NCBI GenBank assembly: GCA_012932295.1
Contig: JAAONU010000009.1
Coordinates: forward strand, 2,120,197 to 2,184,196
Direction: 5' to 3'
Origin: Cyclina sinensis
Lineage: Eukaryota; Mollusca; Bivalvia; Venerida; Veneridae
Length of the DNA: 64,000 bases
Shown here: one piece after another, positions 12,465-25,019 of the stretch
Layout of the letters: each line of letters begins with the position of its first letter
How positions within the stretch are numbered: position 1 is the first letter of the stretch
Notes under the pieces: model-generated
What the model was told of the DNA's origin: nothing
What the model saw: the letters and a program-made list of their open reading frames with translations, nothing else
Database searches by the model: none
Translations under genes and position numbers: made by a program

Positions 12465-12964
12465 CTGAAAATTTAGAAAAATATCAGATATCTATGTTTT
12501 TTTAAAATCGGTATCACTTTTTTTAAAGGTTGATAACTCCTGATATCGACCTAGTAAAAGCCAGTTTAGGTAAAATTGTGTTCAAACTATGAATTTTTAT
12601 TTCTTAAGTGAAGCTATGCAGGTATAAAACAAAAAACAGTTCAATTGTCATCGTTATTCTCATCCCCTTCTCACAATCACCATCATTATCATCATCGCCG
12701 TCGTCAACACAATTATTATCATCGTCATTCTCTTTATATCATCATGATCACTATTGTCAACACCACCATCCTCATTATCATTGACTGCTTTAAATAAGTG
12801 AAACAATATAATTTAGATAAGCCTAAATTTTATGCATAAAATAAGAAATAAAATTAGCCTTATGTTTTCCTGGAACATTTCAAGTGTCTTTATCTCTGCA
12901 AAGCAATAGAAAGATTTGCAATTACGGAAAATAAATTTATTGTTTTCTCAAATATTGAAGGTAC
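12465..12964 (-). other. Intron between linker and S1 exons, with an ATC-rich simple repeat
   Basis: Intron of 500 bp in phase 0. Positions about 12655-12783 are a degenerate trinucleotide tract (cat/atc/gtc runs, such as atcattatcatcatcgccg) that reads as imperfect microsatellite. The donor on the minus strand is gtacct and the acceptor is attttcag. Confidence 0.88.
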
Positions 12965-13152
12965 CTTATTAAGCTGTTGTAATTTCGTTTTCGCCCGGTT
13001 AGCTCTGTTGTGTTTTTCGAACTGTCCTGATAGATGATATAATACTGCTCGACTTCGTCGGCGTTGGCTAGCGTATCCAGCAGTGCCTGGCAACGCACCC
13101 GAGGCCCTTCCTCGTCGAGCCTGACAACGCCGGTAGGCTTCCGCCATCTCCT
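12965..13152 (-). CDS. ELK-type KCNH channel, PAS-to-S1 linker exon
   Basis: This exon of the same KCNH/ELK gene encodes the basic cytoplasmic linker between the PAS domain and the first membrane segment. The hallmark is RRRSRAVLYHLSG, near identical to the vertebrate ELK linker, followed by TKLQQLNK, equivalent to the KxKLNK stretch before S1. The N-terminal part (EMAEAYRRCQARRGRASGAL) is Arg-rich and less conserved. The acceptor on the minus strand is ttttttacag and the donor follows AATAAG as gtacct, a weaker donor than the others. The exon is 188 bp: two bases completing a codon, then 62 codons, ending in phase 0, which fits the phase-0 start of the next exon. Local GC is clearly above the surrounding intron, as expected for constrained coding sequence. 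The start codon seen in this frame is internal and not a translation start. An overlapping open frame on the same strand is a shadow. Confidence 0.9.
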
Positions 13153-14099
13153 CTGTAAAAAATACATTGGTGTTGCGATATTTTTTAATATTTGTATATA
13201 AAGAAAATCAATAAAAAATGTTTAAAGGAAACAATATGATAATGAAAATAAACTCTAGAAATATCTTGGTAGTAAGTTTTTGTTTTTGTAAGTAAACTGC
13301 AAATCTTATATTTAATTTCAAGTCAATATTTCTGAAAAAAAATCGCAAAAAGTTCTGTCTACTATGGTGGCTGATTTGTGCCATGTCGTATGAGTATAGT
13401 CTACAACTGTTACACTTCTAAGTGTGAACCATTTCAATGCTTCTTTCGATCAATATTTAAAAGTACGTTCTTCATTTCCCTTTTTATTACTTATTCAACA
13501 TTTCTGTTAACAACCAAAGTACATGGCATAGGTTAAAATGAACTTCATGTCTTCTTCTACTGATAAGACAAAAATGCAAGTATTATCATTATGTCTTTCT
13601 AATAAATCGGAAAACACGTGGCAATAAGTAAAGATAATAAGAACTGGCCACTGGTAACTTAGAAACGGAATAAAGTTAATAGATGTAACACGAATAACTT
13701 GTAGTTATCCTATTCTCTTTTTTTTGTTTTAGATAAAAAAAAAATGCTATGGATAATATCAGTTCATTTAATTGGTAGGAAAAACTTATTCGTATAATAA
13801 TATGTTTATTTTTTTAAACTTTTTTTCTAGCTGAAATTTTATCCAAAGAAATAAAATAAGCTGAAATTTACATTACATAATAACATTTTAAGTAAAGAAT
13901 AGACATTCTGATGAAAATGTTGTGTTTTTTTTCAGGAGACATGTTTTAAAATTCAAATGAGGGGCTTAAAACATTTATATATTTCTGTAATAACATAATC
14001 AGTCTAATTTTATATTTCACTGATGTTAAGACTGAACAAGAGAACCAAATATCTAGACTCCAGGCCTTGTAGTTTCTGACGAGAAGATTTTTACAGTTC

Positions 14100-14330
14100 T
14101 TACCTCTGTCAGTTTATATAAAACCAAGCGACCCCTTGTATGGCTCCAATAGTGATTTTTAGCCTTAGTGACCTTGACCTTAGAGACCTATAATCCAACT
14201 CATCCTCAGCTGTTCCCAGGTGAGCTTAAACGTAAGATTTCGACTCCAAACTCTAACCTAATTCATTTGACGAATGTCATTACTGAGGGCATAGAGGCAA
14301 AAATTCTAAACTTATTATCGCCTCAGTCTC
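14100..14330. repeat. Fragment of a dispersed 'gaccttgacctta' repeat
   Basis: The sequence ccttagtgaccttgacctta, then gagacctataatccaactca, resembles the abundant gaccttgacct-type intergenic repeats of bivalve genomes. The overlapping 63-codon open frame is repeat-derived and has no recognisable domain. Boundaries are approximate. Confidence 0.4.
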
Positions 14331-14904
14331 CCAGCTCAAGATCAAGGAAAAATACATAAATCCAGTGATATCAATTTTCTTCCAAAGAACCTAGTGCTCT
14401 AAGACCCACAAAATTAATTTCGATGGGCAATTCATCAATAGAATATTGAGAAAGTAATCGTTTGATTGATTGCATATTCTTCCAGCTGACAGCCCAAATA
14501 TTGTACACGCGAGAGTTTCGTTTGAACTTTCACATAAAAATATGATATTATATGTGCACCACAAAATATGGGAACTGTTTCTCCCTCAAAAGTCGTTCGG
14601 AAATCAATGTGGCGTGCATGTGAACTTTGGACTTTTGGACATAAAATAATTTACATTAGACAAGTTTTGCAGTGCATGAACGACACCACAGGGACAGAAA
14701 TTAGACAAAACAAAATCTAAACAACAGACTTCATGCGCCAAAACAAAAGCACGGTATTTTGTCTTTCTTTGTTACGTCCCAAATTTAAATGCAAAATAAT
14801 GCATTTTTAAAACAAAGCGTTCTGAATGCAAATCGTTCAAATGGTTTGCACTGTAAGCATGTGAAAAAGTTTTACAATAATAAATGTCAACGTTTTATGG
14901 GCTA

Positions 14905-15200
14905 CAATATGTTTCTGTCTCCCCGCTAAAGTGGGAGAGGAGACATATTGTTTTTGTGCTTTCCGTCTGTCTGTCTGTCTGTCACAAAGTTTCCCTGTGC
15001 CTCTTCTCCATAACCGCTGGTTGGGTATAAATGGAACTTGTTGTGATTTATTGGTACCAAGCTAAGTTGAGCATATCGTACGCATGTTCAAGTTCAGTGT
15101 GTTTCAGCGAAGTTATTGGTCTTGATTTGTCGAAATTTGAACACATATGGGCATTTCTCCAAATCTTTTAATCGTTTTGCTTTTGTAAACGTTTTGAGAT
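14905..15200. repeat. Dispersed invertebrate repeat with hairpin and CTGT run
   Basis: It starts with the inverted pair caatatgtttctgtctcc / ggagacatattg around ccgctaaagtgggaga (about 14905-14950), followed by ttttgtgctttccgtctgtc and a run of CTGT (14966-14982), then ataaccgctggttgggtata. I recognise this hairpin plus gtctgtctgtctgtcacaaa layout as a repeat common in mollusc genomes. The right end is not defined. Confidence 0.65.
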
Positions 15201-15681
15201 TTTACAGATAAATTTCAAAACGGACAATAGTTTTAGGATGTTTACTAGGGCATTTTAATTTGGAAAAATTCTTGAAAATGATTTAAGATGAAATAAAGCT
15301 TACATTCTTATATTACTTTAGCTTCGCGTCACTTCAGTCATTCTCTAGCTACATGTTTGGCACAGTTTGATAAAGAAAAGAATATATGCCAATCAAAATC
15401 TGACATTTCAGTTAAAAGAATCTCGAAATAAAGAGATATGCATTATTTTTAGATTGGTTATTTATATTTTGTTATTAGTATTGTAAACCATTTGTGTCAA
15501 ACAGTTCTGATCAGTCAAATATTTTGTCAGCTATGCTTAAAACAACGCCTTCATTATCTAGGTCAGGTGTAGCTGTCTAACCCTGCGTTTAACCTATCAA
15601 TCAAATATATGACTGAAAATAAGGCAATTGTCTGATTGGTAAAAAAAATAACACGTATATAGATTACGAATGAAACTCCTA

Positions 15682-16125
15682 TTAAAGCGACTGACTCACA
15701 GAATTTAGATGATTTTTTTGCTTTAAAATTTAAGAGAAGTTAATATACTATGGAGATAAACATAATATTATGCTTCTATACACCGTGAAAACTGAAAAAA
15801 AGTTTTGATTTTACCAGGATTCAAACCAATGCCCTTTCGGTCAGTAAAATATAGAGCGGCGACCTACACCACTGAGCCGCAGAGAATAGTTGTCAAGAGT
15901 TGTCAGAATTAATGATTAAACTAAAGTATTTACTCCGTGACTAACGGGGTAATTTTTTTACTGATAAAAGTGTGTAAAAATTTATACTTTGATGTTTTTC
16001 TGTAATAAAAATGAGTCAGTAACTTAGTTTAGATATGTTCTTCACAATTACATCTAGAATATTTAGATGTATAAATAGTTTCGTTTTTTTTCATCGTCGG
16101 CCCATCTGTGAGCCAGTCGCTTTAA
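15682..16125 (-). mobile_element. TTAA-bounded MITE with internal tRNA-like core, copy 1
   Basis: The left end TTAA then AGCGACTGACTCACAG and the right end CTGTGAGCCAGTCGCT then TTAA form near-perfect terminal inverted repeats (444 bp in all). TTAA at both borders is the target duplication used by piggyBac-type elements. No transposase is encoded. A tRNA-like block lies inside on the minus strand (15812-15885). The layout (about 240 bp, tRNA-like block, about 130 bp) matches the element at 57995-58427. Confidence 0.82.
15812..15885 (-). ncRNA. tRNA-derived (SINE-like) Pol III promoter block inside the MITE
   Basis: On the minus strand there is an A-box-like GCGGCTCAGTGG (the usual tRNA box is TGGCNNAGTGG) and, about 45 bp on, a B-box GGTTTGAATCC (positions 15817-15827; consensus GGTTCGANTCC). 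Spacing is tRNA-like, but no acceptor stem is evident, so this is a tRNA relic rather than a functional tRNA gene. Confidence 0.65.
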
Positions 16126-18889
16126 CGCCGGGTATTGAACATATTTTGCCCTAATTACCGTTGAGTTAATACATGTACCACATCGCTAACATGTTCAGCA
16201 TACATTTCTTTAAAATTCATTTAAACTAAATATTTTTATGCCTAATTTCTGAAGTCGTTCTTAGCTTTTGCACCGAAAGTGCACCTGAGAGTCAAAGTCT
16301 ACGATCGGTGAGTCAAGAGTCTTAAGGTTTTTACCCATTCAAATCGTTACAACGAATTCGGTTTGCAAGCACTAGGATACAAAAACAGTTAAACAATTAA
16401 GTCTTTAAAACTGATTGTAGGCCCGTATCACAGCATATTTCTTATCAGTATGAATTATTCATTTATGTTATCAATTAATGTTCCAGACTCATTTATAAAT
16501 GTCACTTTAGTCATTCCTGGCAATTTGTGGTCAGTGTAAATGGACAGTAGATCGTCAATTATCGATAAAATACGATCATCTTCTTCCTCTAATAGGAGTT
16601 AATTATATTACTTTAGTATGAATCGACTTGATACTTTATTTGTTGAAATGGAAATAGTATGCATGTATTGTAATGGCAATATCCTTTAGTCTTTGAACTC
16701 TACGGTATTTTGACGAGTTATTTAAAGTTATTTAAGAGAAGACAGATGTAGTCTGTGTAAACTGTAATTCTCATTCTAAGCTAACTACACAATTATTGTT
16801 TTCATAATTTGGAACAAGAAGATTTTAAATACTAATCAAAAATGTTTTAAAGGAACAAAGAACGAGAGCAAAGAGCCAGAACTCTGTTGGTGTTAAAAAT
16901 ACACAAGAGTTGACAACATTTAATACTAAATTACTACTGAAGTCCTCTGTCAAGAGTATTCCGATCCGATTCTGAAGTTTTGTTGAACTGAAGCATGCAT
17001 CCAGATCTTCATTTACATTTCAATTTTGCGTCTTTAAGCAATTAGTGCCAACACGCACGCTTATAAGCAATCGGTTGATGATAAAATGAAGATGGAATGA
17101 GACCAACTCGAGATATGAAAGGGAAAAGCTTCTATGAGCTATGGAATACAGAAACAGATAGAACCTTTGCGCTATCATTCCTGTAACCAACATAGGATAC
17201 GTTGATGAATACGTTAAAGGTGCAGAAAGGTTTATAAAGCCTTTTTTCAGAAAAAATATGTAAAAAAGCATATTATAGCGTGATCAATCATAGAAGACCT
17301 GCTTAATTTGTTTGAGGATAATGTTCCCTATGCATAACAATTTTGTGAAATCTTGTTAGCGTGCACAAACTTATTAGCAATTTAAGATTCTCACCATATC
17401 GAATAGCTTGTAAAAACTGGTGCACATTTCAAATCTTATTTGTATTCCTTGTTTGTTCCGCAGTAGAAGCTCCAGCTTTCAAAAATGAACCTGCTACTGA
17501 GCCATCAAGACAATTATGTTTTTGTTCAACGTTTCTATTTCATTTCTTAAAATTACTTTTAACTGTCTCGTATGATTGATCTCTTTGAATAAACCGCTTT
17601 TCCATATAGTTGTTGATTTAAAAACCTGTTTTATTACAACTGCTTATATGAACTTCAAGTAAAGTTACATTTTAAAAGTGACTCACAGACACATTTTTCA
17701 TTAATATTTTATTTTCAAATGTTTTAATTTATCAAGGGTAAGGTAGAGTTTAGTTAATACTCCATTGTTATTTTAGTTTCAATGTTCTATTTAACTGAAA
17801 TCGCATTCACATTTTAACCTTGTATTTCTTTTTCATGTATTTGGAAATCAAAAATTGACATTTTTCTTCATATCAAATTTTAAATCAATTTGATATTGTT
17901 AATGTCGTCATTTGTACATCTGACGCTAGCGAGTCAAACATTTCTCTGACGTGAGACCACTGGTGTAACAGACAGTGTCAGGACAGATAACTGGTTCGAC
18001 ATGAACATGTGCCAATTAGAGGATGTCAATACCCCTTTCAGCTGTCAAATAAAATTGGCACTTCCGACATTTTGAAAATGTAACATAAAATAACTATGAT
18101 ATCAGGACAGTCAACAAATTGAATAATATTTTTGACACTTGTTTGACGTAAGGGAATCAAGCAGAACTAGTCTTGCACTAAAGGCGATAAATGACAATCA
18201 TTGAGAGATGATGCTTCTCCACTAACATTACTAACGGCCTTTTGGATGAGACGTTTAACCGAGGTTCCATATACAAGTTCTATACTGAACATGGCAAAAA
18301 GAAGCAATCATGCACAACTTTCAACTTTTCAACTTTCCTGATCAACCTTTTAGAAGGAGATCATCCCAGACACTTCGGTATTTTTTTATTACAATCTGTC
18401 AAACTTTTCCAGTTTATTTCAAAACGACAAAGTAAGCCAAATTATTTCGCTCGTTTTCAAATTAATCTTCTTATGTACTGTTGAAAAGAAAAAAATTTAG
18501 TCAATGCTTTCTATTTTTAAACTAATCAGACAGTTGTGTCAACCTACAACTTCGCACAAACCCTAGATAAAATTGACTGGTTCCCGACAACACTGATTTG
18601 GTTGTGTATAACCATGATAAAAACTAGGCAATCATTCAAATTCTCTGAAAGAATACAATCGGAATAATTTTCCTTTTTACGCAGAAATGGGTTGGTTATT
18701 GAGAACATTATTAACATTATCTTTGATGAAAATGCCTTTTAGGATAAAATGAAAACAAAATGTTCTAAAAAGACTATTAAAACGATTATCTTTTAAATGC
18801 TAACAGTACTTTTAGCAATAAGATTACAAGAAGGACAAATAATTCTACTTTGAAATGGAATACTGATTAAAACCATAAACTAATTTTCT

Positions 18890-19080
18890 TCTGTATTTCT
18901 CAAGTATGATCTCAGTAATGTGGATAAAAAATTAGCAAAGAACAGAGTCTGGCTTTTCTATCTGAAGAAAAATATTTGTAGACAAAGGAATATTATTTTG
19001 TAGACATTTTATTACTTCTCAATCTCTGACTGTGATTTCAGGTCTTATTGTCTTAGAAACATGGTTCTTTTGCAGGTATG
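18890..19080. repeat. Diverged duplicated block, matches 25020-25180
   Basis: Shared order of gtagacaa(ag), gacattttat(t/g)ac, ctctgactgtgatttcaggt / cgggctatgatttcaggtct and cttattgt. The copies are old and contain many indels. Confidence 0.55.
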
Positions 19081-20310
19081 TACTTCTACTGAAATCTAAA
19101 CTAGTTAAAGGAACTAGGGCACATAACTTTGTTACAAAAGAATTTCAGGTTACTTTTTTAATATAACTATTAAAATACTAGACATATAGATACTAAAAAA
19201 ATCCCAAACTTTTTTCAAGATTATAACATGTACGTACTCAATAAAATCTATACGAAAAAACTTTCTTTCCAAAACAAGACAGAAAACATTCTTAAGAGGA
19301 CTAATTGCTACGTGCTTCGTATGGTATTCAATATCCATTTGTGAGCTCAGAGATCACCAGTTTCGAAAAGAAAATGTGTCGAGAGTTCAAACACCGCACT
19401 GGTTACATGACTTTTGCCCGCTCAGTACTAGGCTCAATGAAATTATTTTAAGTTTTAGCTGAATTCTAATATTTGTATGGAAACCTCAGTAAGTCAAAAC
19501 TGTATCTTATATTATATTTATAAGACGAACCATGGATGATGCATAATTCATGCATCTTGAAAAAAAACATGAGAGAAATGGCCAAGAAGATACGAAAATG
19601 AATTATTAATTATAATTTTTATAATTGATTAAATCATGTTTATAGCTGTTAATTGATTTGATCTTATAAGCGTTTGCTCGTCAAAATATTCAGAAAACAA
19701 CTGCGTCGATATTTGCGATGACGTATCCGCATTCAAGTTCTGTCATTCGAATCTGCTTCTATATCTAACAGAATTGTTGCGCATATCTAAGTACAAATCA
19801 TGATGTTAATAATTTAAAGGCTCTTAACTTGGTTCATAGGACATGGTAACCGATTTGAAATGATCTATTTATCTATTTGGATCTTCATTTTTAACACGAC
19901 AATGAATGAGTGGAATTTCTTGTAAAACAGCAATAAACATAACAAAAAGTCCTTTTTATACTCAGATCAATGTGAATGTTCAAATCATTAAACAAAATAA
20001 AAGATCTGATGATTAGAAAGTTCTGTGATAAAACTTATAAAATGACATGTTTTGATCAACGATTCTGCTGAACAGAATAATCAACTTAAATAATCTATCG
20101 AAACTTGATTCTCTCTAAAATCTTCCTTTATTATTTTCATTTTTCCCCTATTCAATTCTGTGCATGTAAAAGAACACGAGCGATATTTGATTCTTTATAA
20201 ATATCTGCGAGTTTTACCTTTCTTGTCCAAAATGATTTTAAGCTTAAATTAGCAAGACGTTGCTTAAGTGGGTCTTATAATCATTTGCATTAGAACAAAA
20301 CACGCACAGA

Positions 20311-20770
20311 GCTATGCAAATGTATGCAAAGGCTCTTGATTTCCTGAAAATATATGCAAAGGCTACTGGATTCTATGCAACTGTATTCAAAGGCTATCGA
20401 TTTTCTACGCAAATGTATGCAAAGGCTCTTGATTTCCTGAAAATATATGCAAAGGCTACTGGATTCTATGCAACTGTATTCAAAGGCTATCGATTTTCTA
20501 CGCAAATGTGTGCAAAGGCTCTTGAATTCCTAAAAATATATGCAAAAGCTACTGGATTCTATGCAACTGTATTCAAAGGCTATTGATTTTCTATGCAAAT
20601 GTATACAAAGGCTCTTGATTTTCTGCAAGTACATGCAAAGGCTACTGGATTATTTGCAAATGAATTCCAAGGCTATTTACTTTCTACGCAAATGTATGCA
20701 AAGGCGAGTTTATTCAATACGAATGTACGCAAAAGCTTCTGCATTCTGTGCAAATGAATACAAAGAGTAC
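20311..20770. repeat. 93-bp higher-order tandem repeat made of 31-bp monomers
   Basis: The phrase tgtatgcaaaggctcttgat starts at 20321, 20414, 20507, 20600 and (diverged) 20693: exactly 93 bp each time. Each 93-bp unit contains three 31-bp monomers based on tatgcaaaggctnntgnatt: one with gctcttgatttcctg, one with gctactggattctatg and one with gctatcgattttctacg. The first three units are nearly identical and the last two diverged. Because 93 is 31 codons, both strands carry long open frames (for example repeated YAKALDFLKIYAKATGFYAT), which I regard as a by-product. Confidence 0.93.
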
Positions 20771-21189
20771 TGGATTCTAATTTTTATGCATTACATTACT
20801 TAAATAACTCAAGTATTCAAGAGTTAACTTATGCGATTTTCTTCGCAAGAAATATGCATGGAACGTTCAAACCTATCTGAAAATACTGTGTAAGGATGTA
20901 CTATAAAACCACATAACGTTTAGTTGGAAATTTATTCTATTTCATAGGAAGGGCGGCACTATTAAAATGCATAGTAATTTAGTCTATCTAACCAAATTAA
21001 GATTAAACAAATCCATTTTAAAAGCAAGCTAAAACACAACCTGAAACATACCCAGGTAAGAATATCGACAGCTATGTAATACATTATACTAAATTTCAAA
21101 ATTCGGGTTTTATATCCTTCTTAGCCAACTAATATCAAACATAATCCTTATCAAAATAATGATAGTTTAAGAAATACGACAAACATGTC

Positions 21190-21870
21190 ATCCAAGATAT
21201 AATTTTGAAATTGTACTCCAGTCCATTCTTTATATCTGCATAAAAATATAGTCACAGACATATTATATAGCGGAAAATACATAAGGTAATTATATAAGGG
21301 ATTTCAGTTCTCGCCAAATTGTCTTAAGAAATGATTCGATTCAACTTCATTTATATCATCGTGGCCAAATAATGCAGAAGCTTTTCGTGCACTGTCTGAC
21401 TAGGAAACAAATGAGAGTCTACCAGAGGACATAAATTTTGTCTGCGTTTCGTATCAATGTCAAATCATATTATTATAAGAATACTTTTGTTTTACAGGGA
21501 CTAGTACGATTAATATGTTACTATAGCTGTGCGCAGTGAAGACCTGACATTCTTTTGTGACTCGGTGAAGAGGTGCAAAGACATGTTTTATTCGTTACTG
21601 TCTTTGAGCGCACTCTTACCTGAGCAGCTTAGATCTGTAAAGCAAGCGGTAAATGAACCGGTAATGTCGGCGCCGGTGCTTTTTTCTGTAATTAGTTAAA
21701 CAAACAAAAAACGTTAATGTACGACTACCGTTAAGGGCAAATTGGAAAGATTTATTCTCCAGCATAAGGAGACGATGCTAATTTGAACAGCAATGTGATT
21801 CTAATGTTAAAAGGTCATTCATTGAGAAATCAAACAGGGAAGTGTCTGATTGCATCCAACAAAGACTTGC
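21190..21870. repeat. Diverged duplicated block, matches 25680-26340
   Basis: Shared segments in order: ggatttcagttctcgccaaa with attgtcttaagaaa; gtgcactgtctgactaggaa / gtgcaatgtctgattaagaa; cattgagaaatcaaacaggg / cattgcgaaaccccttaggg; and caacaaagacttgctta / caacaaagatttgcttt. The offset is about 4.46 kb throughout. Confidence 0.75.
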
Positions 21871-22140
21871 TTAGCTATCTCGTTCCCACGAGTTAGTAAG
21901 TCTTTCCCTCGAGATAGCTAACATGGTATGTTATTTCTTATAACACGATTCTTTTTTTATTGCGCTACTCTTCTTTTTCAAATGCCATACTTTTTTTTCA
22001 GATTTGCACTTCTCTTTTTTTCTACGTCGTTTCCACGTCTTAGTAACTCGAGGGAAAGAGATACTAAGTCGTTCCCTCGAGTTAGTATCTCGTGGGAACG
22101 AGATAAAAAAAGAGAAGTGCAATTTAAAAAAAAATGTTGT
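21871..22140. repeat. Foldback repeats with CTCGAG/CTCGTGGGAACGAG motifs
   Basis: Two nested palindromic pieces. TTAGCTATCTCG (21871-21882) pairs perfectly with CGAGATAGCTAA (21910-21921). Further on, 21991-22056 (tttgcacttctctttttttc ... tagtaactcgagggaa) is the inverted complement of about 22072-22134. Open frames on both strands across 21930-22230 are consequences of the palindrome. The related copy at 26340 lacks this DNA, indicating insertion after the block was duplicated. Confidence 0.8.
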
Positions 22141-22859
22141 GGATGTCACCTCTTTCCCACAGTACACCACAATACATAGTGAAAATATGTTTTTTATGAA
22201 ATCGTACAAAACAAATATTCTACTTGCCATATAACTATATATTTATAAATTAGTGAAGAAATCGCATGGAATCGATCGTTAAAACGTTAAACGTCGTATT
22301 TCATAAACTTAAATTTTGATAAATAGATTAAATAGTTTCAGCTTGAAATGACGAGCACATATTTAACTACAATATATCGTAAAATCAATATAAACCATTT
22401 ATAATATTTGGTAAACATTCCCAGGAGACTTGCTGATAAATATTGTTCAAGTGATCGCTGATTTATCAGAGTAAAATATGTCTACTTTGCCAAAAGTTTG
22501 AATTTATCTACCTATCCATTTGAATTATGTTTACTGATTGTAGGTACCATTTGTCCGACGACCTTGGGAGAGTTTTATTACTTTAGATAGTTTGGAAAAG
22601 TGCAAGAAACACAATACATCCCATTCTATGATACATACATATCAATACTGCAGCTGAAATGTTTTTGTAGGCACGCATATGGATGCATTGTTGCTTGTTA
22701 AACTAGTTATAAACTAGTTATGTTAGATGTAAGATTTTGGTACCACTAAGCCAAATTGTAACAGAACATTTTCAGTCCGGTCTCTTTTCTTTCCTGAATC
22801 CATATGGCTGTTTGGTTTTAGAATATTATGTATGAAAGCTAGCTTGTTAACATAGTCTG

Positions 22860-23200
22860 AGTTGTTTTTGTCCTTGTTATAACAAATGATTATATAGAAC
22901 GCATGTTGCAGTATAACTTCATTTCATTTCACATGTTTGGTAAGTCCCTAACAACATCAGATATAACATTGACAATAGGGACAAGTATGTTAAAGACATC
23001 TGAGGGTACGAAAATAACTGGCTCTATCGTAATTTGTGGAAGCCGGACGGACACGCAAGAATGTCATTAATTGTTATCGTTTAATGTTCGATTTCAAAAT
23101 GCTAGCTTTTAAACAACTCAACTCCAGTTAATAAAATTTAAGCTTATCTACCGTCGCTTTTACTACAGGTTTAGATGTATCAACCAAATATGTTCTGTAA
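22860..23200. repeat. Diverged duplicated block, matches 27620-27960
   Basis: Shared gacacgcaagaatgtcatta / gacacgcaagaatatcatta, tataacaaatgattat / tataacaaatcattat, ctccagtt(a/c)aataaaat and cttatctaccgtc. The offset is about 4.77 kb. It continues the 21190-21870 block. Confidence 0.75.
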
Positions 23201-23859
23201 GTTTACTGTAGCGCAGTTTGTTCAGACAAACATGATGAAATGTTTTGCTATGTTTAATGCTCTTCAGTTGATATTCCTGTTTTATCGATGGGTGAATTAA
23301 TTTTTTTCAAAGTATGTGGTGTATCATAACATGTTGATTGTCCGTTACTCCAAGGTAACAGCTATGGAATAAAAACATATCACAAATTTACCGTCTTCCA
23401 GTGTTGATATGTAACCGTCACGTATTTTTAACCACGTGTAAGTTTATAACTCATTAAATGTGATTCAAAGGTATTTTCTTTCAACGGATAAATGCGGCTG
23501 AAGTAGCTTTAAATGAGAAGTCAAAATCTATTCCTTGAAAGTAATTTAAATATCATATCAGTGTTTGTTATAATAATTATGTGTATGTCACGAGTTTTAT
23601 ATAACATTTTGATTGGTCCAATCACAATCACGTGTTAGTTAACAGAAAGTTCACATCGAAAGAGATGTTGTAGTGCGAACATTGCGACAACAAGTTGCGG
23701 ACGTATTTTCTATTATAAACACTTGGTTACATTTGTAATTTCATCCCATTGTAATAGTCTGCATTCTTTGAATGGTTAAAATCGGTGAATCTCCCAGTTT
23801 GTGGATAAAGTTCTTCAGTTACGTTTTGTTTATCTTTAAATTCATATTATATTACAGTT

Positions 23860-23945
23860 ATTATATGATGATATTGGACCTTGAGATATCATATTTACAT
23901 TGGCCTTCGGCTTTGGTAAATATCACATCACCAGATCCATAAACT
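23860..23945. repeat. Imperfect hairpin with TTCGG centre
   Basis: The arms gatatcatatttacattggcc and (complement of) ggctttggtaaatatcacatc fold around cttc; flanking repeats contain nearby cacgtg-type motifs. Probably a foldback element end. Confidence 0.5.
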
Positions 23946-24444
23946 GGGTTATTCATCTCCTCCTAACCCTCAGACAAAAACTGTTTGTTTTTTTAGAAAA
24001 ACATGGGAGCTTCGGGTCAATTTTCAACAATTATCTGCGAGCTTACTCAGTCTAGAACTTATTTTTGCTATAAAATTAACCCAATCTTTGTTATCAATAT
24101 GTCTGTTGAAGAAGACAACATCTGTACACAAGAAATACGAGATTTGTTATTTCGGTAATAATTTGATTAGTTTGTGCTATTGTTGTTTGCTAAATTACAT
24201 ATTTTTCAGTTAGGACTTGTTTCGAGTTCGCTCGATAACTTAGAACTTAGATAAACTGCATTGATTTGAAGAAGTTAATTTTATATTTTGTCTGCTTTAA
24301 TACGAGACTATTAAAGCAGAGAGGCAAGACATGCAGTGTATATTCAAAGCAAACCAAATCTACACTTGATGACAACCAAGACAAAATAGTATTCAAAGCT
24401 TATAATAAAAAAAAGATAATTGATTTAATTATATTCACTGAAAT

Positions 24445-24715
24445 TCCGCTTTGATACTGACTGTCTAGTAAGTTGTTGTACATTTGCCACTGCATTTTAA
24501 TTTAAACAGTGACTGTCTTGTGTACTGTTGTATATCTGACAATGCATTTTCATTTTGATATTGACTTTTTTGTTAATTGTTTTACATTTGACACTGCATT
24601 TCCGTTTTGATATTGGCTGTCAAGTATTTTGTTGAACATTTGACACTGTTTTGTTTTTCAATTTTAATATTGACTGTTTTTTTTAATTGATGAACATTTA
24701 ACAATTGCATTGTCA
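24445..24715. repeat. Degenerate tandem repeat of about 50-70 bp units
   Basis: The order ttttgatattgactgtc, then ttgttgaacatttgacact, then gcatttt recurs about five times with indels. It is too diverged for exact period or copy number. Confidence 0.6.
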
Positions 24716-25019
24716 AGTATGTTTCAGAACCATTATTGCATTATTAATGTATGCTTATTGTGCAAATAATATTTATATAAATAGTAATTGCAGAAATTTC
24801 TGAACAGTACTGGTGAGTTCAACATTAAAATTATTTATAATATTTAGATACACCATTCTAAACTTGGCATCAACTTTTCGAGGGACAGCTTCTACGGAAT
24901 TCAGCGATGTCTCAGCCAATGATAGTAAATTCTTAACTTAAAAAAAATGTTACAAGTTAAGAATAATTAATACCACGTATTTATTGACGTCTATATTGCT
25001 GTAATATGAGTATGTGGTT

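Noticed and set aside
15812..15885. Functional tRNA gene
   Set aside because: A and B boxes are present but no cloverleaf with paired acceptor stem; it sits inside a MITE, so it is a tRNA relic.
20290..20803. Open frames of 71-90 codons on both strands with repeated YAKA/FLK peptides
   Set aside because: The 93-bp period is a multiple of three, so the repeat is automatically open over long distances; no start context or conservation supports a protein.
21928..22234. Overlapping open frames on both strands
   Set aside because: They are produced by the palindromic CTCGAG foldback; there is no domain or codon signal.
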